Origin: Amphibalanus amphitrite
Taxonomy: Eukaryota; Arthropoda; Thecostraca; Balanomorpha; Balanidae
Length of the DNA stretch: 64,000 nt
Direction of reading: 5' to 3'
Assembly (NCBI RefSeq): GCF_019059575.1
Contig: NW_024881853.1
Span: 554,344-618,343, forward strand
Part shown: positions 43,897 through 55,800 of the stretch, piece by piece
How the letters are laid out: every line of letters starts with the position of its first letter
How positions within the stretch are numbered: the stretch's first letter is position 1
Position numbers and translations under genes: made by a program
Notes under the pieces: model-generated
Told to the model about the DNA's origin: nothing
What the model saw: only the letters and a program-made list of their open reading frames with translations
The model's database searches: none

Positions 43897-44835
43897 CCCT
43901 AGAACGCCTAGGGGGGGGGTTGTATCAACCCCCCCCCTGAGGTTTTTCGGAAATAGTGCAAAAACGGCGGCGCGCAGCGCCGCCAAATTTTGGGTACCTT
44001 ATGGGGCAAACCTTGCGCATCTTTTGATAAAAAAAAATTGACCGGGTCATGTCAGGTCACGGAGTTATGACGTCATAAGAGGTACAGCCTCCGGCCGGAT
44101 TTTCACAAACTGAGTGCCAACGCCCGAGGTTTCCTGCCGGTGGTACGGACATCGGTTGATGGATCGTGATGAAACTTCCCATGCATGTTGGGGCAAGTAT
44201 TGGCTATCATATGGTATAAGAAATTTGACCGGGTCAGGTCAGGTCACGGAGCTATGACGTCACAAGAGGAACAGCGTCCGGTACTATTTTTGAAAAGCGC
44301 CCGAACCACTATTTTGCTAATTCTTGTCACCTCAATGGGAATATGCAGCAATATTAGCTTCTATAGGGAGCAAATGGACCTCCCAAATCCAAAAATACAA
44401 TCAGATTTCAAAAATTTAAATTTTGATTTTTCGAATTTCTGCCGCCGACTGTGACCTTGCCGACTTCCGACGCTCCCAACGCGCCATTTTTAGAGCTAGG
44501 GAAACGAAATACATACCAAACGATAGAGAATTGATCAAGGAACACGATAGTGAAGATTTCAAGTCGATATCTCCCACCGTTTTGCCGCAATCGCCGCCGA
44601 AAGTTGAAAAAAGTCTATTTTTCCGAAAATTTGACCTTTGACCGGTCAAAAGTAGGTCAAATGTTGACCTAGGACCAAAAAATATACCACCAATCGCGAG
44701 ATCTCGTTGAGAGCAACCCGTTGGTTTTTTCCGCTAAGCTCTACGACCTTCCGTTTCGAAACGCCAGGGGGGGGGGTCGTAACAACCCCCCCCCTGGTCG
44801 TTCGTGTTATGAGAAATGGCCTGGTCGTGCGAGGG
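43897..44835. mobile_element. piggyBac-like TTAA element P5 (939 bp)
   Basis: Flanked by TTAA at 43893-43896 and 44836-44839. The two ends are not simple mirror images: CCCTAGAACGCC on the left and GTCGTGCGAGGG on the right. Hairpins GGGGTTGTATCAACCCC (about 43913) and GGGGTCGTAACAACCCC (about 44773) lie near both ends. The interior is almost the same as P7 and P1, in opposite orientation. The CCCTAGAA end matches the start typical of piggyBac transposons. Confidence 0.8.
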
Positions 44836-44839
44836 TTAA

Positions 44840-45346
44840 GGGCCATCAATGAATTTCGCTAAAAATGACAATGTAATGGTTTGGAACATTTATATTTTTA
44901 AGAATACTGTTGCTCATCATGCAAAAATGAAGACTGAACCTTGGTCAGAATTGAATGCTCTTTCCAACGGTGCCATTTTTAATTGCCAGATACATCAGAT
45001 CATGGAGCAAAGCCATTTTGATGAACAAAGTGACACAAAATTGACAAACACCATTTTCTCCCGTGATTTGTACCACCTTGATTTGGATCAATCAGCTTTT
45101 CACAATTTTTATATGATAGGCGGTACATTTCTCTTGCCAACAGGCGTTGTTCCAACTCGCTCCGTTTAACGGTCACCTAAAAATAAAATCAATTCCAAAA
45201 TCCTTCAAAAACCGCATTTTTTTTCAACAAAAGTGCCCTCCCCGGTGCACGTGGCGCGTGCCATCCCCTGCACCGCACACGATTCCATTGCCCATTCAAT
45301 TATCTACACGATGCTGTTTTCCCCGTGCCGGTCGGACCCCTGGTCA
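44840..45346. other. Intergenic DNA, no gene recognised
   Basis: A 106-codon open frame (44849-45169) has no recognisable similarity and no supporting splice signals. Nothing else was seen. Confidence 0.4.
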
Positions 45347-45610
45347 CCCAGTAAACATGCCGACGTCGGCCCGACGTCGGCCGACGTCGGGATGACGTCG
45401 GCAACTCGGCATCGGCATGCCGACGTCGGCCCGACGTCGGTCCAACCTCGGCACGACGTCGGCTGGATGTCGGATATGCCCGCATGTTCCGACGTCCAGC
45501 CGAGGTCCAGCCGACGTCGGGCCGACGTCGGACCGAGATCAATTGCTGAGGTCTAGCCGACGTCGGGCCGACGTCGGGGCGACGTCGGTCCGACATCGGC
45601 CGCTGTTTTG
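45347..45610. mobile_element. ACGTCGG-repeat MITE, one end missing
   Basis: Starts with CCCAGTAAACATGCC followed by many degenerate CCGACGTCGG palindromes in both directions. The expected inverted CATGTTTACTGGG end is absent at the right side, where the repeat fades into CGGCCGCTGTTTTGACC. It is related to 46247-46555. Confidence 0.6.
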
Positions 45611-46153
45611 ACCGTTAAAATAATGCAAAATACATGTTTCATGTTTCATAAAGAGCTTCTGTATTCAAAATATCCTCAGGAAACTCAAATCTTCCTCCAC
45701 GCCGCAACCCCCTGATCCGGACTGGACGGGAAACTTTATCCCATTTGGGATTGCCCGTAAGCCGAGCTCGCCCGTAGCCGGGTGCGGTGAGTGCTTGGGG
45801 GCTGCTCGGCCTATCCTTTGGTCAGGCTCAGCCCCGGCAACTCACCAGGGCCGGGCCCAGTTCATATAGAAAGGCCAGTCGGCAAGTGTCACTTTGCCAA
45901 AGTGCCACTTATCAAAGGGACACTTTGGGCAACGTTGGTGCAGGTGTGTAAAGTGGCTATATGAATCCATTGTGGGGTCGCCCTTTCCAATAAGTGTCAC
46001 GTAACAGCAATGGGACCAGGGACTCTATATGAACTGGACCCAGGGTGCTCGCCAAGAAGACCAATGTCTCCATCCTGTGACCCTTCCGGCTCTGAAATGG
46101 TCTTGTCAGACCGAAGGGGCATAACCCAACAAAACAAACCTAACTCGTTATCT
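45611..46153. other. Intergenic DNA, no gene recognised
   Basis: No coding segment recognised. Contains degenerate AAGTGTCACTT- and AAGTGGC-like repeats at about 45880-46000. Confidence 0.4.
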
Positions 46154-46226
46154 GGCTGCGTGGTGTAGTGGTTAGCGCACTAACCATGCGTTCGAATGAC
46201 ACGGGGTTCGAATCCCATCGCCGGCT
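46154..46226 (+). tRNA. tRNA-like sequence, probably a pseudogene or SINE head
   Basis: An A box (TGGTGTAGTGGTTAGCGC) and B box (GGTTCGAATCC) sit at the right spacing in 73 nt, followed by TTTT. The D stem pairs, but only about 5 of 7 acceptor pairs and 3 of 5 T-stem pairs form, and no proper anticodon stem is seen. A second copy of its 3' part (CGAATCCC to CCGG) recurs at 46281-46300, just inside the next MITE. Confidence 0.35.
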
Positions 46227-46243
46227 GATGCTTTTGGCGTATT

Positions 46244-46556
46244 GTCCCAGTAAACATGCCGACGTCGGCGACTGGGGGGGCTCGAATCCCGCCGCCGGAT
46301 GATATTTTTGGCGCGTTGTCCCAATAAACATGCCGACGTCGGCCCCGTCGGTCCAATGACAAACGATCTCGTCAACCTCGGCAAACGATCTCGGCCCGAC
46401 GTCGGCTCGACGTCGGCTGGACTTCGGGTGGACGTCGGAACATGCGGGCATATCCGACGTCCAGCCGATGTCGGGCCGAGGTTGAACCGACGTTGGGCCG
46501 ACGTCGGGCCGAGCCTCGGCCCGACGTCGGGCCGACGTCGTCATGTTTACTGGGCA
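46244..46556. mobile_element. ACGTCGG-repeat MITE with both ends
   Basis: Begins with CCCAGTAAACATGCCGACG and ends with the inverted CATGTTTACTGGG. A second internal copy of the left end (CCCAATAAACATG, about 46320) follows a duplicated tRNA-like 3' segment. The interior is GACGTCGGCC-type repeats that fold back on themselves. The flanking target duplication was not settled. Confidence 0.65.
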
Positions 46557-47049
46557 CCAAGATATTGCACGGGGACTGGACCCTTGTCAGCCAAAATTAG
46601 CCGTTTTCGCCCGATTTTGCAAGCCGATTTATACATGTAAAGTCTATGGCGCGAATTCGCACTTTTTGAGCACGCGTCACGCGCTCTCTATCAATCCGAT
46701 CGAGCCCAGACCCCTCAAAGGCACGTCGCACATCCTTGATCTATAGGTTGTGCAAATTTCACCGGGCTAAGTGCAACGGTCTGGCCTGTAGTCCACGCAA
46801 AGCACCACCAAGTCGGGACCTCGGTAACGGACAGACGCACCCTCCTCAAATAGTAATATAGAAGTGAAATCAGCTTCTGCCAGATCCCAAGATATGCAGT
46901 GCAAATCACAAGATCCCAATGTTAATGTTCAAATCCCAAGATCTTGGGACAAATCCCAAGGAATGGCATCGCTGATAGCAGCAGCCGGCAAACACGTTTT
47001 TTATTCAATTTTAAACGGTGAAGTTCGCGCACAGGGGAGCAATGCCGCT

Positions 47050-48320
47050 TCAACCCTATTGGCCGTAGTGTCTAACGGTGGCGGCCATATTGCGCAGACC
47101 AGAAACCGGCTGCCGCCTGTGTTGAGGAATAGGGAATTCGGGGCCTCGATTTACGTTTGCGGCCGCCGTATCCGTTACGTTCAAGTTACGTAGATACGGA
47201 ACCCGGCATCTTACGCAGAATTGAGTGGGGAACACGATCGTATCTTCAGAATTCCTCAAATTCACTCGCCTGACCTACATTTGCCCCGGCCGAGGGGGTT
47301 GATTGAACCCACCTCGCTAATGCACCGCTAATTAAACTAGAATTAAGCGGTAAAGTGGTCGTATGTGGCAAAGTATAATGCAGAGTGACTGGTAGGAACC
47401 CACTGTAAGGGTCTCAGGTCAACCGGTGACCTCTGAGGTCAGGTCAAGTGATCTAAGGCACGGGTTCGGTTTTTGGTAAATAACTTCGCCAAAATGGCCG
47501 TAGAGCCGCGATTTTGGCATCATCGTGTTCAGCTAGCTCAGGCGCATCGAGTGATATACTTTTTGTTCGGGTCAGGTCAACTTAGGGTGTTGACCTCAGG
47601 TCAAGGTCAGGTCAGCACCCCCAGGTCACGAAGTTGGTCGAAAGAGGTCATGTCGCATATCATTCGATTCGGCAGGTCTTCCTGAGTCCATTGGTGGCTT
47701 TCCCGACTCGCTAGCTCAATTTGATCGGGAGTTATTGAAGAAAAATGGCGACCCTTGTGACGTCACAAATGACGTCACGCAAGGGCAACAATGCAAATAT
47801 GAAGCATAGAACCTTGCAACGAGTGCATGAAATCATGATTTTATATGCTTGAGATAGTTTCAGATCATTCTCGGCGCCAAAATAACAATTTTCATATTTC
47901 CCCATTGACTTATAAGGGTTTAACGTATTAGTTCCCTATAGCTGATGATTTTTTAGGATTTCATCTTGTTCTCCACTCAATTCTGCGTAAGATGCCGGGG
48001 CCCTGTTTCACCGGTGATAGCAGCACGCCGATTTTACGACTTGTCAAATTGGGTTTCCATGGAGACATCAACAGGCCCATTGCTCCAACACTACCACAAG
48101 TGTGACGTCAGCTCGCGCAATTTGATAGCAGCATGGTAGCAGCAGCCCGTGAAACACCGCCCAGGTTCCGTGTCCACATAGCTTGAGCGTAACGGATGCA
48201 GCGACCGCAAACGTAAATCGAGGTCCCGAATTCCCTATTCCCCAGCACAGGCGGCGGCCGCTTTCTGGTCTGCGCAACATGGCGGCACCGTTGGACACCA
48301 TTTGGCGGCCGATGCGCATT
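47050..48320. repeat. Foldback repeat containing a truncated TTAA-family copy
   Basis: The left arm (about 47050-47240) recurs inverted in two blocks on the right: 47963-48000 (CAATTCTGCGTAAGATGCC) and about 48170-48320 (CGTAAATCGAGGTCCCGAAT, GCGCAACATGGCGGC). The right arm is split by about 170 bp. Between the arms, 47398-47930 is an inverted, truncated copy of element P4, including its TGACGTCA and ATATCATTCGA motifs. Confidence 0.65.
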
Positions 48321-48412
48321 CCACATTATAGAGTTCAGTGAGTTCGCGTTTCTCAAATGTATGAAATGCGTCACAAACAACACAACATTTCTGAGATCTG
48401 GTAGCACTTTTT

Positions 48413-48660
48413 CTTGATGCAGGTAGGAAAAGTTGGGTGAGACTAAATGCTTACTTCGAAATCTAAGCTGCGTTGCGGCATTGGCGGTTATGTGCGGCGT
48501 GTATGCCGCATGATTAGTAAGCGGCGACCACTAAATTAAAAACTCAATAGCTTTGACCTCTTTTCAATGGATAACACTGCATACCAAAAATGTCCATCGC
48601 TCTCGTCATAGGATATTGAGATTTAAATAACTAACTTATCTACATCATCGTTTTGAATTA
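48413..48660. repeat. Dispersed repeat, second copy at 57730-57962
   Basis: The segment around GCATTGGCGGTTATGTGCGG and ATGCCGCATGATTAGTAAGC recurs inverted at 57730-57962, including TTTGGTATGCAGTGTTAT text. In the second copy the hAT-like element 57963-60278 is inserted at its edge. The family was not identified. Confidence 0.65.
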
Positions 48661-48680
48661 AATTAATACTTTCAACTTGA

Positions 48681-49545
48681 CCCTCGCCCGTATTGGTGTT
48701 TTTCCAGCCGGGAACGTAGAAGGTATAACCCCTTGCCGTTTCGCTCCTGATCAAGCTAGAGCTTCGCGGAAAAAACGAGCGTGTTGCCCGTGACGAGAGG
48801 AAGCCGATGATAGCCAATTTTAAGGTCCTAGGTCATCGGTTGACCTTCCAGGTCAGGTCAATGACCCAAAAGGCGGGAAAATTGGGACCTGTTAGAACGT
48901 CGTAGTGTGGCTGCTATGGGTTTTTTCGGGGTGCTGATCACGAATATCATGCTAGTTTTGATCACGGATGATGTCTCAATTCATTTAGGCCAGGTCGGGT
49001 CAGGCCAGGTCAGGTCAACCAGTAGAGGTCCTGCCGGGTATTTGTAGTAGGTTTCAATCGCCTCTGACAGCCTCGTAACATGTTATGAAGGCACCAAAAC
49101 TACTTTGTAAACGTTCATGTGGTTGTTAAATTCGAATTCAGCTCGAAAAAGTGGCCTAGAAACATGTCAAACTCGAAAAAGTGAACCGAGGTCACCAAAG
49201 GTCAATGACCTGACCTGACCTTCAGGTGACCTTGACACCCACCCTAATGCATGGGGGCAACATCATATCACATGTTTGAACGCTTGAAACTACGAAAAGA
49301 CTGCAAACGCGCTGCTAATGCGAGCCGACATACGCTGAATCGCGGTTCCGGCCAAACATGGTCTCGAAAAGTAGGTCACAGGTCAAAGGTTATTTGCGTC
49401 AGGGTCATGAAATTTTCAGGGTAGGTTTAAAATTGACCAACGTGAGGGTACTAAAAGTTACGTCGTGATCGGCCGCTTTTTACGCGAGTTATTCGCGAAA
49501 AACCGAGGGGAGTCCGTTCGACCCCCCCCCCCTAAAGGGCGAGGG
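48681..49545. mobile_element. piggyBac-like TTAA element P6 (865 bp)
   Basis: Ends CCCTCGCCCG and GGGCGAGGG are flanked by TTGA (48677-48680, decayed) and TTAA (49546-49549). Rich in AGGTCA and TGACCT. A close relative of its whole interior lies within the hAT-like element at about 62873-63725. The left G/C hairpin is not preserved in this copy; the right shows only a C-run. Confidence 0.65.
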
Positions 49546-51061
49546 TTAACTCACAGTCCGAACTCCGAACAAGTTCGGTCTTGTTTGTGGATTTGTCGGA
49601 GCATCACCTAAATCTAGTAGAGATGATGGAGGGAAACTAGGCTTTTAAGGAGGGAAGGGAGTCGGTGACGGTCAGGGGCACTACAAGCAGAGCAGTCATA
49701 AGCTGGTGACAGGGCTGACATACCATGTTTTGATAGCATGACTGAAACAGACTTTTTGGGTAGCCAGGAAATCGCATGCGAGAGCCTATTGAAATTCTTA
49801 CATCGGCCTTTATATGCACCAGTCGTATACAGGTGCGGGATTTGGCATACGATTTCCAGACAATCGAAAGACTGTTTGGAGCCAACGAAGGAAGGAATGA
49901 GTGAGTACTAAGTTGAAAGCATTAATTTGGTTCAAAACAGGGCCTCGTCTAAGGAATTTTCACTGGGGGGCCAGAGCCTGAAGGAGCCAAACCTAGGGTA
50001 CCCCCAAATCCTGTTTTCTCACCGGATTTAGACCACTTATTTTTCATCACAGCCCTGACACCATGATTTTTTTTTTTGAAACTAAAGAAAAAATAATAGG
50101 CCATCCGACCCATGCTTTTATATTAGTTTGAAGCCTCCTCACATTGCCCCACCAGACAGTAATAATCACACTTATCGGTGAGACAGACCACCAATCTGCG
50201 CCTACGTACGAACACCACGGGATCCTGCTTCATTACAATTAGAAGCAGGCCGTAGGGTGAATAGGTCAAAAACGCCCCCAGTAAGCGCGAAACCTTCTGA
50301 CACTCAACCCAACCCAGATTACTCAAACCTTTGGGCACCATTATGTAGCTCATTCTTTTTACTACGCTTTGAGACCAAGAAAAGACACTTGCGTGTGGTA
50401 TTTAACCCCAAAAAAAGGTTTCCGCATACCCTTACAAAAGGGCGTTTTGCCCCACACCCTGGGTAATACGCCCACACCCATGTGCAAAGCGCCCCCACCC
50501 CATCCATCAACAGAGAAAATGATGAACATGGCAGAACTTGACGTCATTCTGACGTCATTTGTGGTCAACCTATCATAGCCTTTGGAATAAAATGTTGTTG
50601 CAATGTGTACCTAAAATGGATGCCCGGAGGAGTCCTGAAAGTTTGGCGACGATATCTGCAGTCGTTTAGGATGTATCAGCAAAAAAGGACAGGGAGAGGC
50701 CTTTTCGGCCCCGACCTACAGGGCGCTACCCTGCACTCTCACCACCGTGCAAAACGCCCCCCTTTCAGAAAACTGGGGGCGTCTTGCCCCATGCATCGAG
50801 TAGGCGTCTTTCCCCATCCACTCCATTTCCGGTCAACAAAATATTGACAAAAAACGCGCCACTAACGCCACAGCATAATAAATTCAACAGAATGACAATA
50901 AAACGCAGTTTTGAGTGATGTGCACAATAGCAAGTTTTGTGAAATAAAGAGGGCATCAAAAGCTTAGGAATCTTCTGTAAAAACAACAAAAACAACACCC
51001 AAAACCAACCGCAGCACCTACCCACGCTGCTCCCCAAGACGCAGAACCGGAAATAGAGAAC

Positions 51062-51688
51062 TGTGGTAACCACGTGTGTCGCCGGCCGGCACGGGAGTTC
51101 CCGGCGCAGACCGATTCGCGCGCCGACTTGTGACGTCGCTACCCCGCCCCGGCGCTGGGGGGGCGGCCCAGGACGTGTCTGTTCGTGAACTTTGTCCCAT
51201 CACGATGCGACCGCGTGGCTGCGGCCTGCGCTGCCGCAGTGCGTCGGCCAGTGACCAATCCGCGCTCCGATCGGCAGCCACGTGGTGTCCGAGTGCTTCT
51301 GCGCATGTCTGGGCCCGGCCCGCTGCGTCGGGCCGCGCGCTCCCAGGGACTTCTGGCCGAGCTCTTGGCCCGAGCAGACGCGTCACGTCTGGCTCCGCGA
51401 TTTGGCCCGTTCTGTCCGGGATTTATAACTTAGATTAGGCAGGGCATATTTGGCAAACTTGGATTCTCGTCTTTTCGTCACTCCACTGCATGATTCGCTG
51501 TTTTGGTTTTTGACTTCGTTTTGGTAATTTAAATATAACAACCCGCTCTTTTAATTAATTCTTTTACTTGGGGCCGTTTGGATCGAACTGATTGAATTTT
51601 TGGAACACGCACCAGGTTGATATTCTCCATTTCTGATTACCGTAAAATCCAGTCACTGATATGTGGTGAACTGCCCCACAGCACCACA
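51062..51688 (+). repeat. 5' LTR of the gypsy element
   Basis: 627 bp; the counterpart is 56441-57067, with no differences noticed by eye. It contains a TTTATAACTTAG (TATA-like) segment near 51421 that could be the promoter. Confidence 0.9.
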
Positions 51689-51995
51689 TATTGGTGACCC
51701 CGACGTGATTCTTGTTCGATTTTCCATACTTCCGGGTTGTCGCCTCCGCTCATTCCCGAATCAATTATTTTATATTATTCCCCCACATGGATTGCTATTC
51801 CGTCGCTCCACAGTGGCTTCTGCGCCACTTTTCCATGATGGTTTCTGTGCCATCTCTCCGCCGTGTGATTAGTTAGTCATTTATCTTCTCGGTGATTTTA
51901 TTTCGGCGTTCCATTGGCTCTTTTAGATTTTGCACTCGGTGTTTTAAATTTTAATTGTTCAGTGCATTGCAAACACCGGCTATACTTTAACGATC

Positions 51996-52871
51996 ATGAC
52001 GAACGAGGGCACGATGGAACCCGCTCATGCTGAGCCGGTCCATCATGTGTCGATCAAGCCGCCGGTTTTTATGGACACCGCGGTTGACGGCTGGTTTGCT
52101 ATTATGGACGCCCAATTTAACATTGCCAAAATCACCAACTCGCAGACCAAATTCTACCACGTTCTCTCTGCCCTGCCTCCGGAAACCATCTCGCACATTC
52201 CGCGTGCTGTCTTGAGCAACAAAAATTTCTCTGAGCTACAGACAGCCGTCACTGACATGTACGAAAAGACAAAGCCAGAGATGTTTGAGAAACTGATCAG
52301 CAAAACGCGTCTGACGGGCCGACCCTCACTCTTTCTAAGCGAACTCAGAGAGGTGGCCGACAAGGTTGGTGTCGGAGACGATCTCGTTCGGCACAAATTT
52401 ATCCAGTCGCTACCCACAGGCATTGCTACGGCCCTGGCTTCTCAGCGCGAGCTCTCACTGTCGCAGTTGGGCAAACTCGCGGACGAGCTGATCCCTCTTG
52501 TGCAAAACTCAGCTGCTAACATGGTTCACTGTCAGGATCAGGACCCACAGTCTGACTCACAGGCGTTCCTGGTGGCTCAGCAGCACCCAAGGTACCACAG
52601 GGCCACTCAGCCGCAGAGCCGAGCCGCCACACACTCCCCTGCTCGTGATGCTCGTGATTCAAGAGCTTCTCTCGGTCTCACGCCGTTCCACCCTGACCAG
52701 AAGCCGAAAGTATGCCGTGCTCACCTGTTTTTCGGCAGCAGAGCACGCACTTGCAAGCCATGGTGTCACTGGCCCGACAAAGCTGCTGATCTGACCATGC
52801 AACCGTCCTCACGAGCTGCATCTCCCTCCCGTGCAGCCTCAGAGTCGGGAAACGAGAGGAGCAGGCCGTAA
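51996..52871 (+). CDS. Gag protein of the gypsy element
   Basis: 291 residues. The N-terminal two thirds resemble the Gag of invertebrate Ty3/gypsy elements: VDGWFAIMDAQFNIAKI, then TKFYHVLSALPPETI and LGKLADELIPLV. The C-terminal third is basic and Ser/Arg-rich. No zinc knuckle of C-X2-C-X4-H-X4-C form is seen, which is known for some Gag lineages. Pol lies in the -1 frame relative to gag and is open across the gag end. Confidence 0.88.
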   Translation: MTNEGTMEPAHAEPVHHVSIKPPVFMDTAVDGWFAIMDAQFNIAKITNSQTKFYHVLSALPPETISHIPRAVLSNKNFSELQTAVTDMYEKTKPEMFEKLISKTRLTGRPSLFLSELREVADKVGVGDDLVRHKFIQSLPTGIATALASQRELSLSQLGKLADELIPLVQNSAANMVHCQDQDPQSDSQAFLVAQQHPRYHRATQPQSRAATHSPARDARDSRASLGLTPFHPDQKPKVCRAHLFFGSRARTCKPWCHWPDKAADLTMQPSSRAASPSRAASESGNERSRP

Positions 52872-55800
52872 ACGCAGCCCTCGGCCTGCCGCTCCTTAGG
52901 GTCACAGCCAAGGTGAATGATCAGCCCCTGAAATTCATCGTGGATACTGGCGCTGGTGTATCCCTGGTTCCACCCTCCTATGTGAATGGAACTCTAATTC
53001 ACCCGTCCGCTGTTTCGATCACGACTGCCAGCGGGCAGCCACTGCGCGTGCATGGCGAGGCCACTCTCGATATTGTCCTCCCCACACTCAGACGCAGTTA
53101 CACATGGACATTTGTAGTGGCTGAAGTGACAGAGCCACTACTCGGTAACGATTTTCTCGCTCACAACTCGTTGGTTGTCGATTGTGGTTCCCAAGTTCTC
53201 CGCGACTCCACCACTCTGCTCTCTGCTCCCGGTGTACCGACGACCGGGGAGTCTGTTCATTTGGTGATAAATGATCTCGCTCAGGTGCCTGAGGCAGTAC
53301 GGCCCATCCTAGAGGATCACCCCGCTGTTCTCAGCCCTAACCAGCCTGACTACACCGACTCGCCAATCAAAACCACTCACTTCATCGACACCGGCAGCGC
53401 TCCACCCACGTTCGCCAGCCCACGCAAGCTGCCGCCCGACAAACTAACCGCAGCAAAGCAAGCACTCGATGTGCTGCTCAAAACAGGAGTGATTCGTCCG
53501 TCTAGGTCCCCGTGGGCCTCACCCATCCACATGGTTCCGAAGAGTACTCCTGGTGAGTGGCGTGTCACCGGTGATTACCGTGCGCTCAACGCCGTAACCA
53601 AACCGGATCGCTACCCACTGCCGCACATTCAGAGCCTCTCAACCAAGCTCCACAACGCTCAGTGGTTCAGCAAAATCGATCTGCTCCGTGCATATCACCA
53701 GGTGCCTATGAACCCCGCTGACTCAGAGAAGACGGCCGTCACCACGCCCTTCGGCTTGTACGAATACGCCTTCATTCCAATGGGGCTTCGCAACGCAGGT
53801 GCCACATTCCAGAGGGTCATGGACGGCATCTTCCAAGACGTGCCGTGCGTGTTCGTCTATCTCGACGATATTCTGGTATTTTCCGAGAACCAGGAGCAGC
53901 ATGAGAAAGATCTGCGCCTCGTGTTCAGCGAGCTGGCTGAGCACAAGCTTCGCATCTCACTGGAGAAATGCGAGTTCATGAAGAAGTCACTCATTTTCCT
54001 CGGTCATGACGTCACCAGCACAGGTGTCACACCTCCCAAGGCCAGAGTGAAGGAGATTCTGGACCTCCCTCTACCGCATGACTCAGAGTCACTGCGTCGC
54101 TATCTGGGACTCATCGGCTTCTACCGGCGTATGATTCCGCGATTCGCCGATGTCACGTTCCACCTGACCGAACTGATTCGACTCAATCCAAAAAGCAAAG
54201 AACTGACGTGGACAGAGGAACAGACTCAGGCGTTCAGTGACAGTAAAGCGGCGCTGGCTGGCGCCTGCACTCTGCCACACCCAGTGCCACACTGCGAGCA
54301 GTACGAGCTCGTTACTGACGCATCACAAGTCGCGGTGGGTGCCGCGCTCCATCAGATTGTGGACGGAGTACCCGTTCCCATTGGCTTCTTCTCACGGAAG
54401 CTCAGTCAGGCCCAACAGAAGTACGCCGCGTATGACAGAGAGCTACTCGCGGCTTATCTGGCCACACTCCATTTTCGTGACATGATCGAAGGCCGCCACG
54501 TTACCCTGCGAACAGACCACAAGCCACTCGTGCGCGCTTTTCACAGCCCGCACACTGCTAAGTCTGACCGCCAACAGCGCCACTGGTGTGTCGTCACGGA
54601 ATACATCACGGAGGTCTCGTACATTCGTGGCAGTGACAACGTGGTGGCGGACTGCCTCAGTCGCCCGGTAAATGCAGTGTCCCTCGATGCATGTGACCTC
54701 CATTTTATCGCGGCGGCTCAGAAACAGGAAAAGGAGAGAGACACCGACAGTGCCGATTCAGAGCACCAGGATTCCGAGTCAGGTCCAGGATCGCGCTCAA
54801 ATCCACAGGACACCTCCCGATTGGAGCCAGTAACACTGTCTGGCGACATCACAGTCCTGTGTGAAAACACTGGACCACATCCACGCCCGTACGTACCAGA
54901 GGCGTGCAGGCGCGCCGTGTTTGATCGTTTCCACGGCCTGTCACACCCGGGTAGGAAAGGCACCACCCGTCTCATCAGCTCTCGCTATTTCTGGCATGAT
55001 ATGCGCCGTGACACTGCGCGATGGGTGAAGGAGTGTGAAGCATGCCAGGAAGCCAAGGTGCACAGGCACACTCGTTCTCCGCCCGGTCGATTTGATGTGC
55101 CCTCGCAGCGGTTCGAAACTGTACATATAGACATAGTCGGGCCGCTGCCCCCGTCAGTACCCCACGGGCACCCCTTCACCGCGCCATTTCGTTATTTGTT
55201 GACATGCATCGATCGCGCCACGCGTTGGGTCGAGGCCGTGCCGTTGGTCTCGATCACCGCGGAAAGTGTGGCCTCTGCTTTCCTCGACACTTGGGTGTCC
55301 CGGTTCGGAGTGCCACTGCATATAGTCACGGACCGCGGTTCCCAATTCGAATCAGAACTGTTTTCACACTTGTCTTCAATGATAGGTTTCCATCGCCTCC
55401 GAACCACTGCTTATCATCCGACGTGCAATGGAATGGTGGAACGGGTCCACCGAACGCTCAAAGCCGCGATCAGGGCGCGCAGGCAAGAGTGGCTGCGCGC
55501 GCTACCCGTCGTTTTGCTAGGTTTGAGAGCCATGCCAGCAGAGTCGGGTTTTTCGGCATTCACTGCCGTCACAGGCGCGCAGGTGCTGTTTCCCCGCTGC
55601 GCCGTCGAGAAGGTCCCCGTCGGGACAAAGTACGTCCAAGAACTGGCAAAGCGTATGTCAGAAATCGATTTCGTCACGCTCTCACAGGGCTCGAACCACG
55701 TCCGCACACCACCGACGCACGTGCCACCCGATCTCATGACATGCACACACGTGTGGGTACGCGTTGACCGCGTGCGGCACTCTCTGGAGTCCCCGTACCG

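Noticed and set aside
46154-46226. A functional tRNA gene
   Set aside because: Acceptor, anticodon and T stems pair poorly; listed only as tRNA-like.
51076-51438. 120-codon open frame present twice (also 56455-56817)
   Set aside because: It lies within the LTRs of the gypsy element; identical copies reflect LTR identity, not a gene.
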